Assembly (NCBI GenBank): GCA_018401055.1 | Contig: JAGYLB010000110.1 | Location: forward strand, 112,086-176,085 | Origin: Roseicyclus sp. | GTDB lineage: Bacteria; Pseudomonadota; Alphaproteobacteria; Rhodobacterales; Rhodobacteraceae | DNA length: 64,000 nt | Reading direction: 5' to 3' | Shown here: positions 19,398-28,705 of the stretch, piece by piece | How positions within the stretch are numbered: position 1 is the stretch's first letter | Layout: each line of letters opens with the position of its first letter | Notes under the pieces: model-generated | The model's input: the letters and a program-made list of their open reading frames with translations, nothing else | Database searches by the model: none | What the model was told of the DNA's origin: nothing | Translations under genes and position numbers: made by a program

Positions 19398-20722
19398 CCT
19401 TTCCCGGCGCGTGCGGCGTCGATGGCGGCAATCTCGGCGCGGAACTGCCCGGCCACCTGATTGGCATCGGCCAGCACGGCCGCGGGCTCCAGCGTTTCGA
19501 CGCGGCGGTCGCGCATCAGCCATACGCCATCGACCATCACGTCGCGCACATCTGTGGGCATCGTCGCAAAGACCAGCACCGAATAAGGATCATAGATCGG
19601 CTGCATCCGCGGCGCGGACAGGTCGATGCGGATCAGGTCGGCGGCCTTGCCGACCTCCAGCGATCCGGTTTGCGCATCAAGACCCAGCACCCGCGCGCCC
19701 TCGATCGTCGCCATGCGGATCACATCGCGCGTGGGCAAGGGCTTGCGCGAGCCACCGCGCAGCTTGCCGAAGATCGAGACCACCCCGAATTGCGAAAACA
19801 GGTCGAGCGTGTTGCCGCTCATCGGGCCATCGGTGGCGATGCCCACCGGAATGCCCGCGCGCCGCATATCCTCGACGCGCGCGATCCCGCGCCCCGCCTT
19901 GCCGTTGGAGCGCGCGTTATGGGCAACGCCGGTGCCTGTCTGCGCTAGGATGTCGATATCTGCGTCCTCCAGCAGCAGGGCATGGGCCGCGATAGTGCCG
20001 TGCTTCAGCACGCCCGCCCTCTCGCAGACCGCCGTGGTGGTCATGCCATGGGTCTCGGCCGCCCAGGCGACCTCCGCTACGGTTTCGGCCAGATGGATCA
20101 TCAGCCGCGTTCCCGGATGCGCCGCGTGCCATAGCGCGGCGCGTTCCATCACGGCCATCCCGGTCGAATAGGGCGCGTGCGGCGCAATGGCGGCGGTGAC
20201 ACGGTCCAAGCCCGCGCAATGCTCGGCCAGCGCATCGCAGAGCGCGAACCCCTCATCGAAGCTGCGATGGTCGGGCGGGTCGAAATCGGCCAGGGTTTGC
20301 CCCACCACGCCCCGCATCCCCGAGCGGTGGATGACATCGGCCACCTCGGTCTCATGGTAATACATGTCCGCGACGCAGGTCACGCCGCCCATGATCATTT
20401 CCAGCGCCGACAGGGCGGACCCCGCGCGCACCATCTGGGGCGATACGAACTTGCGTTCGAGCGGCAGCATGTATCGGAACAACCGGTCGTCGACATCCTC
20501 CCCCAGCCCACGGAACAGCGACATGGCCATGTGGCAATGCGGGTTCACCATGCCCGGCATCACGATATCGCCGCCCATGTCCCGCACCGTGTCGGCCTCG
20601 GGCAGAGGGCCGTCACCAATCCCGGCGATGCGGCCATCCTCGATCAACACCCAACCACTTAGATACTCGGTCATGGCGGCATCGACCGTGAGGACCCAGG
20701 CGTTGGTCAGAAGCGTTCTCAT
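19394..20722 (-). CDS. Amidohydrolase (MTA/SAH/guanine deaminase-like)
   Basis: 442 residues from ATG 20720-20722 (MRTLLTNAWVLTVDAAM), which overlaps the ATPase stop by ATGA. It belongs to the metal-dependent amidohydrolase superfamily: PGMVNPHCHMAMSLFRGLGED (HxH metal pair), IAPHAPYS, MIHLAETVAEV (His-Leu-Ala-Glu-Thr), AHALLL, and ATDGPMSGNTLDLF with the catalytic Asp. This pattern is that of the ATZ/TRZ group that deaminates methylthioadenosine, S-adenosylhomocysteine, guanine and related rings. Next to adenine deaminase and nucleoside hydrolases a purine-derived substrate is likely, but which one is not resolved. Confidence 0.88.
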   Translation of the reverse strand: MRTLLTNAWVLTVDAAMTEYLSGWVLIEDGRIAGIGDGPLPEADTVRDMGGDIVMPGMVNPHCHMAMSLFRGLGEDVDDRLFRYMLPLERKFVSPQMVRAGSALSALEMIMGGVTCVADMYYHETEVADVIHRSGMRGVVGQTLADFDPPDHRSFDEGFALCDALAEHCAGLDRVTAAIAPHAPYSTGMAVMERAALWHAAHPGTRLMIHLAETVAEVAWAAETHGMTTTAVCERAGVLKHGTIAAHALLLEDADIDILAQTGTGVAHNARSNGKAGRGIARVEDMRRAGIPVGIATDGPMSGNTLDLFSQFGVVSIFGKLRGGSRKPLPTRDVIRMATIEGARVLGLDAQTGSLEVGKAADLIRIDLSAPRMQPIYDPYSVLVFATMPTDVRDVMVDGVWLMRDRRVETLEPAAVLADANQVAGQFRAEIAAIDAARAGKG

Positions 20723-21780
20723 TCCGGCGCCAGGATCGCACATTGATCGGGGTTGGGCGTCAGCGTCACACGCGCGCCCGGCTCGAACGGGTTAGCGAGC
20801 GAACCGTTGGCGACAAGGCGCCCTGCTCCGGCCTCGCATTGGTACTGATAGGCGCGGCCAAGATAGGTGCGCAGACCCAGCGTGGCAGGCAGACCCTCGG
20901 CCCCGGGGGCGTTGGTCACCTGCAACCCATCGGCACGCGTTGCGAGGATGAAGTCGTCGGGGATCGCACCCAGCCGGTCCTGCGACAGGGTAAGCGGCGC
21001 ACCGTCACGGGTCACGGCCCGCACGATAGGCCCGTCGCGGCCTGTCACGGTCGCATCGATCAGGTTCTCGAAGCCTACAAAGCGTGCGACGAACCTGTTG
21101 GCGGGGCGCTGATACAGCGTCTCGGGCGTGTCGAACTGCATGATCCGGCCTTGATCCATGATCGCGACCCGGTCCGAGATCGAAAATGCTTCTTCCTGGT
21201 CATGGGTCACGTAAAGCGCGGTGGTGCCGTTGGCGCGCTGCAACTGCCGGATCTCGACCCGCATGTCGACGCGCAGCTTGGCGTCGAGGTTCGACAGCGG
21301 CTCGTCGAACATCAAGAGCGGCGGCTCGATCACCAGCGCGCGGGCCAGCGCCACGCGCTGCTTCTGGCCGCCCGACAACTCCCCCGGAAGGCGGTCGGCC
21401 AGATGCGACAGGCCCACGCGGTCGAGCATCGCCATCGCGCGGCTCTTTTGTTCGCTGGCGGGCAGCTTGCGCTGTTTCAGGCCGAAGCCGACGTTGTTGA
21501 GAACGCTCAGATGCGGAAACAGGGCGTAGCTCTGGAACACAAGCCCGATGTCACGGCCATGCGCGGGCAGGCGCGTCAGGTCCTGATCCCCCAGCCTTAT
21601 CGTGCCGCGGGTGGGCTGCATGAACCCCGCAACCAGCCGAAGCGTTGTGGTCTTGCCGCAGCCCGACGCGCCCAGAAGCGACACCAGCTCGCCGTCGGCC
21701 ACGTTCAGCGACAGATCCTCCAACACCTTGGTGGCACCGTAATGGGCGGTGATCTTTTCGATTGAAAGCGGCAGGGTCAT
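20719..21780 (-). CDS. ABC transporter ATP-binding protein, PotA-like
   Basis: 353 residues with Walker A GASGCGKTT (about residues 37-45), Q-loop region VFQSYALFPHLSV, signature LSGGQKQRVALARAL, Walker B LLMFDEPLSNLDAKLR and switch THDQEEAF, then a C-terminal TOBE-type domain (about residues 270-350). This layout is the spermidine/putrescine/Fe3+ class (PotA/FbpC). It powers the two permeases encoded directly upstream in the operon. It overlaps the following amidohydrolase gene by 4 bases, tying import to catabolism. Confidence 0.92.
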   Translation of the reverse strand: MTLPLSIEKITAHYGATKVLEDLSLNVADGELVSLLGASGCGKTTTLRLVAGFMQPTRGTIRLGDQDLTRLPAHGRDIGLVFQSYALFPHLSVLNNVGFGLKQRKLPASEQKSRAMAMLDRVGLSHLADRLPGELSGGQKQRVALARALVIEPPLLMFDEPLSNLDAKLRVDMRVEIRQLQRANGTTALYVTHDQEEAFSISDRVAIMDQGRIMQFDTPETLYQRPANRFVARFVGFENLIDATVTGRDGPIVRAVTRDGAPLTLSQDRLGAIPDDFILATRADGLQVTNAPGAEGLPATLGLRTYLGRAYQYQCEAGAGRLVANGSLANPFEPGARVTLTPNPDQCAILAPE

Positions 21781-21793
21781 CCGGGGGGTCTTC

Positions 21794-22582
21794 CTACTTC
21801 GCCACGACGGTCAGGCCGAGCGTCCGCTCGACGATGATCATGACGACGATGGTGAGCATCATCAGCAGAACCGACACCGAGGCGATGGTCGGATCAAAGA
21901 ACTGTTCGACATGGGCAAGGATCTGGATCGGCAGCGTCGAGATGCCCGGCCCGGTCAGAAACAGCGAAACCGACACGTCGTTGATCGAGGTGATAAAGGC
22001 CAAGATGAAAGCCGCGATCACGCCTGACCGGACATTGGGCAAGACGATGGTGAAGAAGGTCTTGACCGGAGGGCTGCCAAGCGAAATCGCCGCTTCCTCG
22101 ATCGAGAAATCGAACGAGGCGAGCGCGGCCGAAATCACCCGGACGACGTAAGGCACAACCAGAAGCGTGTGCCCGATCAGCAGCGTGGCAAAGACCGGCA
22201 GGCCGAGACCTACGTTGACCGATCGCAGCAGCGAAAAGCCGATGACGATCTCCGGCACGAGGATGGGCAGCACGAAGAGCGTCGACAGCCAGCCGGGCAG
22301 CGCGATGCGGTGCCGGTTCAGCGCGTAGGCCGCCGGTATCCCGATCAGGAGCGCGATGAAGGTACCCAACAGTGCCACCTGCAAAGAGGTCACGATGGTC
22401 CTGCGAAATGCCGAGACCTCCCAGATGTTTTCAAACCAGTGCAGCGTCAGGCCCTGCGGCGGAAAGGCCAAAAATGTCGTGTCCGAGACCGAGGCACCGA
22501 AGATGATGACCAGCGGTCCGATCAGGAAGAAATAGACCAGCACGGTCATCAAGATCAGCACGGGGTGGATGCGGTTCGGCAT
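21794..22582 (-). CDS. ABC transporter permease, PotC-like
   Basis: 262 residues with about six membrane helices, beginning VLILMTVLVYFFLIGPLVIIFGASV. The coupling EAA loop is visible as EEAAISLGSPPVKTFFTIVLPNVRSG, which contacts the ATPase. The gene lies 13 bases upstream of the ATPase and 1 base after the other permease. It is one half of the inner-membrane channel of the PotABCD-like importer. Confidence 0.92.
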   Translation of the reverse strand: MPNRIHPVLILMTVLVYFFLIGPLVIIFGASVSDTTFLAFPPQGLTLHWFENIWEVSAFRRTIVTSLQVALLGTFIALLIGIPAAYALNRHRIALPGWLSTLFVLPILVPEIVIGFSLLRSVNVGLGLPVFATLLIGHTLLVVPYVVRVISAALASFDFSIEEAAISLGSPPVKTFFTIVLPNVRSGVIAAFILAFITSINDVSVSLFLTGPGISTLPIQILAHVEQFFDPTIASVSVLLMMLTIVVMIIVERTLGLTVVAK

Positions 22583-22583
22583 G

Positions 22584-23408
22584 TCAGGACGCCATCGGGT
22601 TCAGGCGACGGGCGATGCGCGTCATTACCAAAACGGTCGTCACGATCACAACAAGCATGATCGCCGCCACAGTCGAGGCGCTGACCCAGTCGAAGCTGAC
22701 CAAGGCGCGTTGGTGCAGGAATGTGCCCATCATCATCTGACGCGTGCCCCCCAGAAGATGTGGCGTGGCGTAGGAGGTGAAGCTGGCGGTGAAGACCAGT
22801 ACCGCCCCGACGATCAGCCCCGGCGTCGCCAGCGGCAGCACGATCTGCAGGAATGTCCGCGTCGGCGAGGCCCCGAGCGAGGCGGAGGCCTGCAGCAGAT
22901 CGTCGGGGATGTTCTCCAGAACGCCGATCAGGACCAGGATCATCAGAGGGATGAAGATGTAGATCAGCGCGATCACGACCGATGTCTGCGTATAGAGCAG
23001 GGCGATCGGCCGCTCGATCACGCCCAGCCATTCCAGCGAGGTGTTCAGCACCCCGTTGCGCCCCAGAATGATCAGCCACGCAAAGGACCGCACGACCACA
23101 CCCGTCAGCAACGGAAAGACGGCCAGAATGATCAGGACCGACTTCATCCATGGCGGGCAGCGCGATACGACATAGGCGGTCAGCAAGCCCAGTGCGAGCG
23201 AGACCACCGTGGTGATCGCCGCCACCTCGAAGGTGCGCCACAAGACGGTGCGCTGAAAGGGGGAAGCGAAGAACTCTTCGTAAGGGGCGAAAACTCCGCC
23301 CGGCGCGGTGAAGGTCGCGCTGATCGTGGCCGCGACCGGAATGACGAGGAACAAGGAAATCGCAAGGGTCGTGGGCGACGACAGCATCCAGCCTGCGAGA
23401 CGTTTCAT
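22584..23408 (-). CDS. ABC transporter permease, PotB-like
   Basis: 274 residues, about six membrane helices. It starts MKRLAGWMLSSPTTLAISLFLVIPVAATI. The EAA-type loop is LQASASLGASPTRTFLQIVLPLATPG. It pairs with the PotC-like permease whose start codon lies one base after its stop. A strong GC-rich hairpin (23436-23463) separates it from the binding-protein gene upstream, the usual place for a stability element that keeps the binding protein in excess. Confidence 0.92.
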   Translation of the reverse strand: MKRLAGWMLSSPTTLAISLFLVIPVAATISATFTAPGGVFAPYEEFFASPFQRTVLWRTFEVAAITTVVSLALGLLTAYVVSRCPPWMKSVLIILAVFPLLTGVVVRSFAWLIILGRNGVLNTSLEWLGVIERPIALLYTQTSVVIALIYIFIPLMILVLIGVLENIPDDLLQASASLGASPTRTFLQIVLPLATPGLIVGAVLVFTASFTSYATPHLLGGTRQMMMGTFLHQRALVSFDWVSASTVAAIMLVVIVTTVLVMTRIARRLNPMAS

Positions 23409-23435
23409 GTCGGTTCTTCCGATAGGGCGCGGCGG

Positions 23436-23463
23436 GCCCCCGGGCGGTCACCCGCCCGGGGGC
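23436..23463 (-). terminator. Intercistronic GC-rich hairpin after the binding-protein gene
   Basis: A perfect 12-base stem (gcccccgggcgg, 23436-23447, with its complement 23452-23463) and a 4-base loop lie in the 74-base gap between the binding protein and first permease. There is no T-run on the minus-strand 3' side, so partial attenuation or mRNA protection fits better than full termination. Confidence 0.7.
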
Positions 23464-23482
23464 TCGTCTGCAGAGGCGCGGC

Positions 23483-24520
23483 TTACATGCCGAAGATTTC
23501 GTTCCAGCGGTTGATCCAGTCATCGAGCGCCGCGTTCATCGGCACGTAGTCGACGCGGTTCAGGCCGGCAATCATTTCGTCCCCATAGGTCCATGGCGCG
23601 GCCTGTTCCGGGGTCAGGTCCACGTTGGTGTTGACCGGCGCGTCGACGCCACGTTCGGCCAGCGTCTGCTGGATCTCGGCCGACAGGACGAAGTCGAGGA
23701 ACATATGCGCCAGATCGACATTCTCGGCCCCGGCGGGAATGTTGATCGTGTTGAGCGTGGCGATATCGCCATCCGCCAAATCGGCCCATACGACCGAGGG
23801 CACGGCTTCCTGAAGGCGGCCAAGCGCGAAGTCCTGCGCCATGGAAACGGTGATTTCCCCTGTGGAGAAGAGGTTTATCATCTCCGAGCCGGTGTTGTAG
23901 TTCGTCACAACGTTGGGAAGGATGCCGGTGACTTCGGCAAAGGCGGCGTCAGGGTCGGCATAGGGGTCGACGCCCACCTTCTCGGCTGCGCGCAGCACAA
24001 CCATCGGGCCTGCGGTCGTGGTGATGCCGGGCAGCGACACCTGCGACGCGAGGTCTTCGCGCCACAGATCGTTCCACGACGTGATCGGCTCGGCGACTTC
24101 GTCGGCGTTGTACACGATGCCGACGCGGCCGATGGTGTAGGCGGGGCCAAATTCACCCTGCGGTGCCTGCGCAAGGTCGTAGATCTCGGCGATATTGGGA
24201 ACCTGCGCGCGGTCGACGGGCTGGAACAGACCCAGATCGATCCCAAGCTGCGAAAAGCGATCGGTCAGGTAGATCACGTCGACCCCTGCCCCCTCGCGCA
24301 ACTGCAGACGGCTGAGACGGTCGGCGTTGTTGCCGGTCTCGAACACGACCTCGCAGCTGCACATCTCCTGGAACGGGTTGATGATGATCTCTTGCAGTGC
24401 GTCCCCGTTGAACCCCCACCAGGACACGGTGAAGGTGCGATCTTGCGCCAGAGCTGGCGTCGCCGCCAGAAGCGCCGCGGCCGATACGGTCGCAGCGGTC
24501 AGGCTCAGTCGTAGCGTCAT
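23483..24520 (-). CDS. Extracellular solute-binding protein of PotABCD-like importer
   Basis: 345 residues with a signal peptide (MTLRLSLTAATVSAAALLAA, cleavage after TPALA) and a family 1/PotD-type fold: FTVSWWGFNGDALQEIIINPF, then IYLTDRFSQLGIDLGLFQPVD and YTIGRVGIVYNADEV. It captures the substrate in the periplasm. The substrate is not polyamine by necessity: the surrounding genes all act on purines or nucleosides, so a nucleoside, purine or purine adduct is the better guess. It starts the transport part of the operon, 141 bases downstream of adenine deaminase. Confidence 0.9.
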   Translation of the reverse strand: MTLRLSLTAATVSAAALLAATPALAQDRTFTVSWWGFNGDALQEIIINPFQEMCSCEVVFETGNNADRLSRLQLREGAGVDVIYLTDRFSQLGIDLGLFQPVDRAQVPNIAEIYDLAQAPQGEFGPAYTIGRVGIVYNADEVAEPITSWNDLWREDLASQVSLPGITTTAGPMVVLRAAEKVGVDPYADPDAAFAEVTGILPNVVTNYNTGSEMINLFSTGEITVSMAQDFALGRLQEAVPSVVWADLADGDIATLNTINIPAGAENVDLAHMFLDFVLSAEIQQTLAERGVDAPVNTNVDLTPEQAAPWTYGDEMIAGLNRVDYVPMNAALDDWINRWNEIFGM

Positions 24521-24661
24521 GATAATCCCCCGTTAAAGAGATGTCCTTTTCCCTGCGGACACCTTTGTTCAATTATTGAGCCTAGAAAGCACCCGCCCTC
24601 AGCGCAAGCCATTGCCCCGCGAAAACGGGCGAAAAGAGAGGGGCGACCAATTCTTGGGCAG

Positions 24662-26533
24662 TCACCAGACAACCGGATGCGTCTGCCCTGTGGCCACGTT
24701 CACGAATCCCTGCGGCGCGAGGTCCGAGGGCGCGACGAGAACCCACCGCCAGGGCGCGCAGGTCAGGGTGGCGAAGGCGAGGCGTTCGGGGAAACCGGGG
24801 AACCAGCGTGGGCTGAAGCTGGGCTCGTACATCCACTCGATTTTCGCCCCTTCGGCGTAAAGCGCCTGCATCTCGGCGTCCAACTCCTCGGGCGGGCGGC
24901 AGGTCATCAGCCCGGCGACCTCGTAGCGGACCGTGGCCGCCAGTCGCCCCTCTCGCACCAGCGCCCAGCCGCCTTGCGTCTCGCGCAACGCATTCACCGC
25001 TTGCGCCATCGCCGCGTCGCAGGAGCCAACGACCCAGATGTTGTGCTTGTCATGCCCCATGGAACAGGCCAGCGCTGTCCCGAGCGTGCGCGGCCCGGTG
25101 CCGAGCCAGAACATCGCCGAGGTCCGGCCCTCGCCGGAAAAGCGGTCGACGACGGCGAATTTGGTCACGTTGCGGTCCGGGTCGCGCTCTACGACCCCGT
25201 CGCGCACGGGCAATTCCATGGTGATGAAGGCGTCATCCCAGTGGAAGGGCCGCAAAATGGCGGCCTGCATCGTCTCGCGTCCCTCGGCTGCCGGAATGGC
25301 GAAATCCTCCGCCGTCAAGGCGCGGTCGATCCGGACGGTGCGCGTCGCCCAATCGGGCCAGTCGATGCGCGGCACGGGCGCGAGGTAGCGTCCAGCCTCG
25401 GCCACCTTGCCGCCATCGGCCCAGACCTGCCGGATCGAGACCTTGGCGGGGTCATCGAGCAGCACGATATCGGCGAAACGGCCCGGCGCGATGGACCCGA
25501 CCCAAGGCGTCAGGCGCATGTGGCGCGCGGGGTTGATCGTCACCATCTGGATCGCGATCTCGGGCGGCAGCCCCGCCTCGATCGCCAGACGGACGTTGTG
25601 ATCGGTCGCCCCCAGCTTCAGAGTATCGGAACAAGACCGGTCATCGGTGGTCAGCGCGAAATGGGACCAATCCTGCAGTCCGGCCTCCAGCAGGCCCTTG
25701 ACCATTTCGGTCAGAGAATGGGGCCGCAGTTCCATGAAAAGCCCACGCCTGACCTTGTCTAGAACCTCTGGCGCCGTCCATGCCTCATGATCCGAGGCAG
25801 GCCGCGCCGCCGCGAAGGCGTTTATCGTGGCCATGTCCCGGATGCCCGCGGCATGCCCCTCGATCACGCCGCGCTTCTCGAAGGTCGCCTCGATCATGCC
25901 CCAGAGCCGGTCATAAGACGGGTTTTCGGGGTTCCAGACGGCGGGCCAGTCCATGACCTCGTCAAGCCCCGCCACCATCAGGCTTTCGGTCAGAAAACCC
26001 AGCTGTTCGGCATATCCGAAATGCCCGCCGCCCCATTCATAGGCCGTGGGCGGCACGGCGGAACCTGGCAGCGGAAAAATCTTCTGCGGGCTGCCGGCAC
26101 GCCGCGCCATCAACCAGAAATCCAGCGTCCGCGCCCCGTTGACGTTGGAGAACTCGTGGCTCGCCTCACAGGTCCAGGTATTGCCATGCGGCAGCACCAG
26201 CGCCGCTTCCCATTCTGGGGTAACGTGGCTGCTTTCGATGTGCTTGTGCACTTCGCCAAAGCCGGGCACGGCCATCAAGTCGGGCTCATGCACCTCTTGG
26301 ACGACCTCTCCGGGGTAGGAGCCCGCTGGCCCGACATATGCAATTCGGCGGCCCGAGATGACGATCTCCTGATCGGTCAGCCACATTCGCGAATGCACGT
26401 CGAGCAGTCTGCCTACCCGCAGCCGCTTGTCCGCAGGACGATGGCCCAAGGCCACGCGAACCAGCCGCTGGCGGATCTTCACTTCGTCGGCGGCGCGGAT
26501 CAGATCGTCGGTGGGCAGCGTCAGCGTTGTCAT
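24662..26533 (-). CDS. ade: Adenine deaminase
   Basis: 623 residues, the normal length for the Ade family, from ATG 26531-26533 (overlapping the nucleoside hydrolase stop by ATGA). Metal and active-site blocks: VPGFGEVHKHIESSHVTPEW (HxH), HAAGIRD (His), ALTTDDRSCSDTL (Asp), then PARHMRLTPWVGSIAPGRFADIVLLDD, and a C-terminal VGSCDAAMAQAVNALRETQGG. It converts adenine to hypoxanthine and ammonia in the cytosol. Together with the upstream hydrolase it would turn adenosine into adenine and then hypoxanthine. Confidence 0.92.
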   Translation of the reverse strand: MTTLTLPTDDLIRAADEVKIRQRLVRVALGHRPADKRLRVGRLLDVHSRMWLTDQEIVISGRRIAYVGPAGSYPGEVVQEVHEPDLMAVPGFGEVHKHIESSHVTPEWEAALVLPHGNTWTCEASHEFSNVNGARTLDFWLMARRAGSPQKIFPLPGSAVPPTAYEWGGGHFGYAEQLGFLTESLMVAGLDEVMDWPAVWNPENPSYDRLWGMIEATFEKRGVIEGHAAGIRDMATINAFAAARPASDHEAWTAPEVLDKVRRGLFMELRPHSLTEMVKGLLEAGLQDWSHFALTTDDRSCSDTLKLGATDHNVRLAIEAGLPPEIAIQMVTINPARHMRLTPWVGSIAPGRFADIVLLDDPAKVSIRQVWADGGKVAEAGRYLAPVPRIDWPDWATRTVRIDRALTAEDFAIPAAEGRETMQAAILRPFHWDDAFITMELPVRDGVVERDPDRNVTKFAVVDRFSGEGRTSAMFWLGTGPRTLGTALACSMGHDKHNIWVVGSCDAAMAQAVNALRETQGGWALVREGRLAATVRYEVAGLMTCRPPEELDAEMQALYAEGAKIEWMYEPSFSPRWFPGFPERLAFATLTCAPWRWVLVAPSDLAPQGFVNVATGQTHPVVW

Positions 26534-27495
26534 GTCAGCAGCTCCCGTGGCGCTGGGTCCGCGATGGACGCCTTGTAAAGATCGACAAGCAGCCCTTGAT
26601 CGACGGCTTCAACGAGGGTGCGTCGGGGCGTCCCAAGGCGGCCGGTCGGATCCACGACCGTCATGCCGCGTGTGAGGCCAGGGGCAAGCGCCACGTCCAC
26701 CGAGGCTTTATGGGATTTGGTGACGATCGCAGGGTCGATGGCCACGGCGGCGGCCAGCGGATCGACGAAGCGGAAATGATCGCCGCCGCCAAAGCTTGCG
26801 ATGGTCTCGCGGGCGTGCATGGCAAGCGCCAGCGAGAATGCCTTGACGGGTCCGTCAGGCACATCTGCAAAGATCGCGTCGACCTCGGCCCCGGTCAGCC
26901 GATGGGCGGAGCAGGTTTCCCAAGGCACGACCACGATGTCGATATCGGCGGAAAAGACGATGGCCGCTGCTTCCGGGTCGGCGAAAACATTGAACTCCGC
27001 GGCGGGCGTGATGTTGCCCCGCCCATGCAAAGTGCCCCCCATGATCGTGACCTGCCCTACCCCCACGGTGCAGTCCGGGGCCAGCCGCAGCGCCATGGCA
27101 AGGTTTGTGAGCGGCCCGATCATCAACAGATCGACCTTTTCCCCCTCAAGAAACGCCTTATGCAGCGTCGACAGCAGCACGCGCACTCCGTCTTCGCTGG
27201 CCGGCGCAGGGATCACGCTGGGCCGAGGTGCCCCACCAAGGCCATCAGCCCCGTGGATGTGGGTTGCATCCAACGGTGCCTGGATCATGGGCCGATCGGC
27301 ACCGGCATGCACGGGAATATCCCCCTTGCCCGCCAACGACAGCACCGAGAGGATATTGCGCGTCGCATCGGGCAAACTGACATTGCCGAAGGTCGTCGTG
27401 ATGAGATCGGGCGCTCGACCCGCGGCGATCAGCATCAGCAACGCCTGCGCATCGTCGACGCCGCCATCGGTATCGAGGATGGTCAATCGGTTCAT
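26530..27495 (-). CDS. Nucleoside hydrolase
   Basis: 321 residues from ATG 27493-27495 (MNRLTILDTDGGVDDAQALL), chosen over an upstream in-frame Met because the family starts just before the calcium-binding DTDGGVDDA motif. Other blocks are TTTFGNVSLPDATRN, LMIGPLTNLAMAL, IMGGTLHGRGNITPAAEFN and VPWETC, with the acidic pair and Asn that bind the ribose. It releases bases from nucleosides. It is the first gene of the operon, so a promoter should lie within roughly 27500-27660. It is clearly diverged from the second hydrolase at 17051-17974. Confidence 0.9.
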   Translation of the reverse strand: MNRLTILDTDGGVDDAQALLMLIAAGRAPDLITTTFGNVSLPDATRNILSVLSLAGKGDIPVHAGADRPMIQAPLDATHIHGADGLGGAPRPSVIPAPASEDGVRVLLSTLHKAFLEGEKVDLLMIGPLTNLAMALRLAPDCTVGVGQVTIMGGTLHGRGNITPAAEFNVFADPEAAAIVFSADIDIVVVPWETCSAHRLTGAEVDAIFADVPDGPVKAFSLALAMHARETIASFGGGDHFRFVDPLAAAVAIDPAIVTKSHKASVDVALAPGLTRGMTVVDPTGRLGTPRRTLVEAVDQGLLVDLYKASIADPAPRELLT

Positions 27496-27591
27496 GGTCC
27501 GGCGGTCTTCCTGATGGCCAAGGGGTAGATGCCCAAGAAGCAAGGGACGCCGGATATGTCCAGAACCATCGTCATGCCGACCGCACCGCCC

Positions 27592-27831
27592 TCATGCTCG
27601 GGTGCGGCGATCGGGTCGATGTCGTCGCAAAGGGCGAATTGTGTTAAAGAAGTCCGCGTGTGGCGCCAATTTTTCCAACTCGCTCCGTGGAACGATGCCA
27701 TTTGGTTGGGGCATTCGCCCGTCCGTCTGCCCCAATGCGGGTATCTGGCCGGTCAGCTCATGATGCGCCTCCTGGAGCACGCACTGAGGCCGCGGCTTTG
27801 CGAGTTTCCGAAGGTTCTGGGCGATGGCCAC
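27592..27831 (-). pseudogene. C-terminal fragment of a DDE transposase
   Basis: A short minus-strand frame with AIAQNLRKLAKPRPQ, the typical end of IS1182/IS5-like DDE transposases, followed by 60 residues of unlike sequence. Everything upstream is missing: at about 27860 the sequence changes to another IS3-type fragment. It is a relic. The rest of the 27496-27870 stretch, between the purine operon and this debris, holds no other gene I can support. Confidence 0.5.
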
Positions 27832-27869
27832 GAGAAAATCTGGACCTTCCCGGCTTTGGTGGAGAGCGT

Positions 27870-28705
27870 TTAGCTCACTTCCCGGGCCTTTCGCTCGAAC
27901 GCGATGGGGCTTTGGAAGCCGAGCGATGAATGCCGCCTGACGGGGTTATAGAACCCGTCGATGTATCTGGCGACGGCGTTTTCGGCCTGCTGGCGAGATT
28001 GCCAGGCGACCGGCCAGACCAGCTCGGACTTGATGGTCTTGAAGAACGTCTCGACCATCGAGTTGTCATGGCAGTTCCCGCGCCCGCTCATCGAGATCAG
28101 GATGCCGCGTTTGCGGAGCAGCGCCTGGTAGTCGACAGAGCAGTATTGCGATCCGCGGTCGGAATGATGGACCAGCCCCGGCGCGGGGTTGCGGGCCACC
28201 ACCAGCAGGCGGCGGAGCTCTTCGACGGCGAGGGTCGCGCTCTAGGCGGTCGCCCATGGCCCAGCCGACGACGCGCCGGGAGAACAGGTCCAGCACGTCA
28301 GGCGAGTGGTGAGCCAGCCCTCCGCCCGTCCAGATGTGGGAGGTGTTCAGCCCTGCCTTCCTGTCCGGGCTTCGTCCGCCGTGTGAAGTCACTGCGCCAA
28401 AGAGATTGGGCGCGACCGGGTCGACGTGCATCTTCTGTCATCGGTACGCGCCCGACGCGCCAGCTCGGCGCGTCGAGCTGATTCTATCGCAGCATCAGCC
28501 GCGCCGTGCGGTGCCGCCCGATCTCATGGCCCTCGTCGACGAGATCGCGGTGCATGCGCGGTGCGGCGTAGTGCGCCGTTCGACAGCCGCTGTGAAGCGC
28601 CGCGTCCGGTATGCGCCAGATAAACCATGTCCTGCTGCTGGCGACGGCAGGCCGGGCGGTCCTGCAAGGCGAAGAAGCCGCTCTGGCTGACCCCGAGAAC
28701 GTGAA
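27870..28705 (-). pseudogene. IS3-family transposase OrfB, frameshifted remnant
   Basis: Bridging several frames gives most of an IS3-type OrfB: VSQSGFFALQDRPACRRQQ near 28690, HRDLVDEGHEIGRHRTARLM, LDLFSRRVVGWAM, then in one clean frame (27870-28202) LVHHSDRGSQYCSVDYQ with the catalytic Asp and CHDNSMVETFFKTIKSE with the catalytic Glu, ending RRHSSLGFQSPIAFE. OrfA is missing, and at least three frame breaks lie between 28200 and 28600. It abuts the oppositely oriented left end of another IS3-type copy at about 28702. Confidence 0.8.

Noticed and set aside
18281..19948. A plus-strand open frame of about 555 codons opposite the dipeptidase and amidohydrolase genes
   Set aside because: Its sequence is Arg/His-rich without family signals, while the minus strand carries clear metal-binding motifs. 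High GC makes long antisense frames common.
20743..21765. A plus-strand open frame of 340 codons opposite the PotA-like ATPase
   Set aside because: The minus strand has all Walker, signature and switch motifs; the antisense frame has none.
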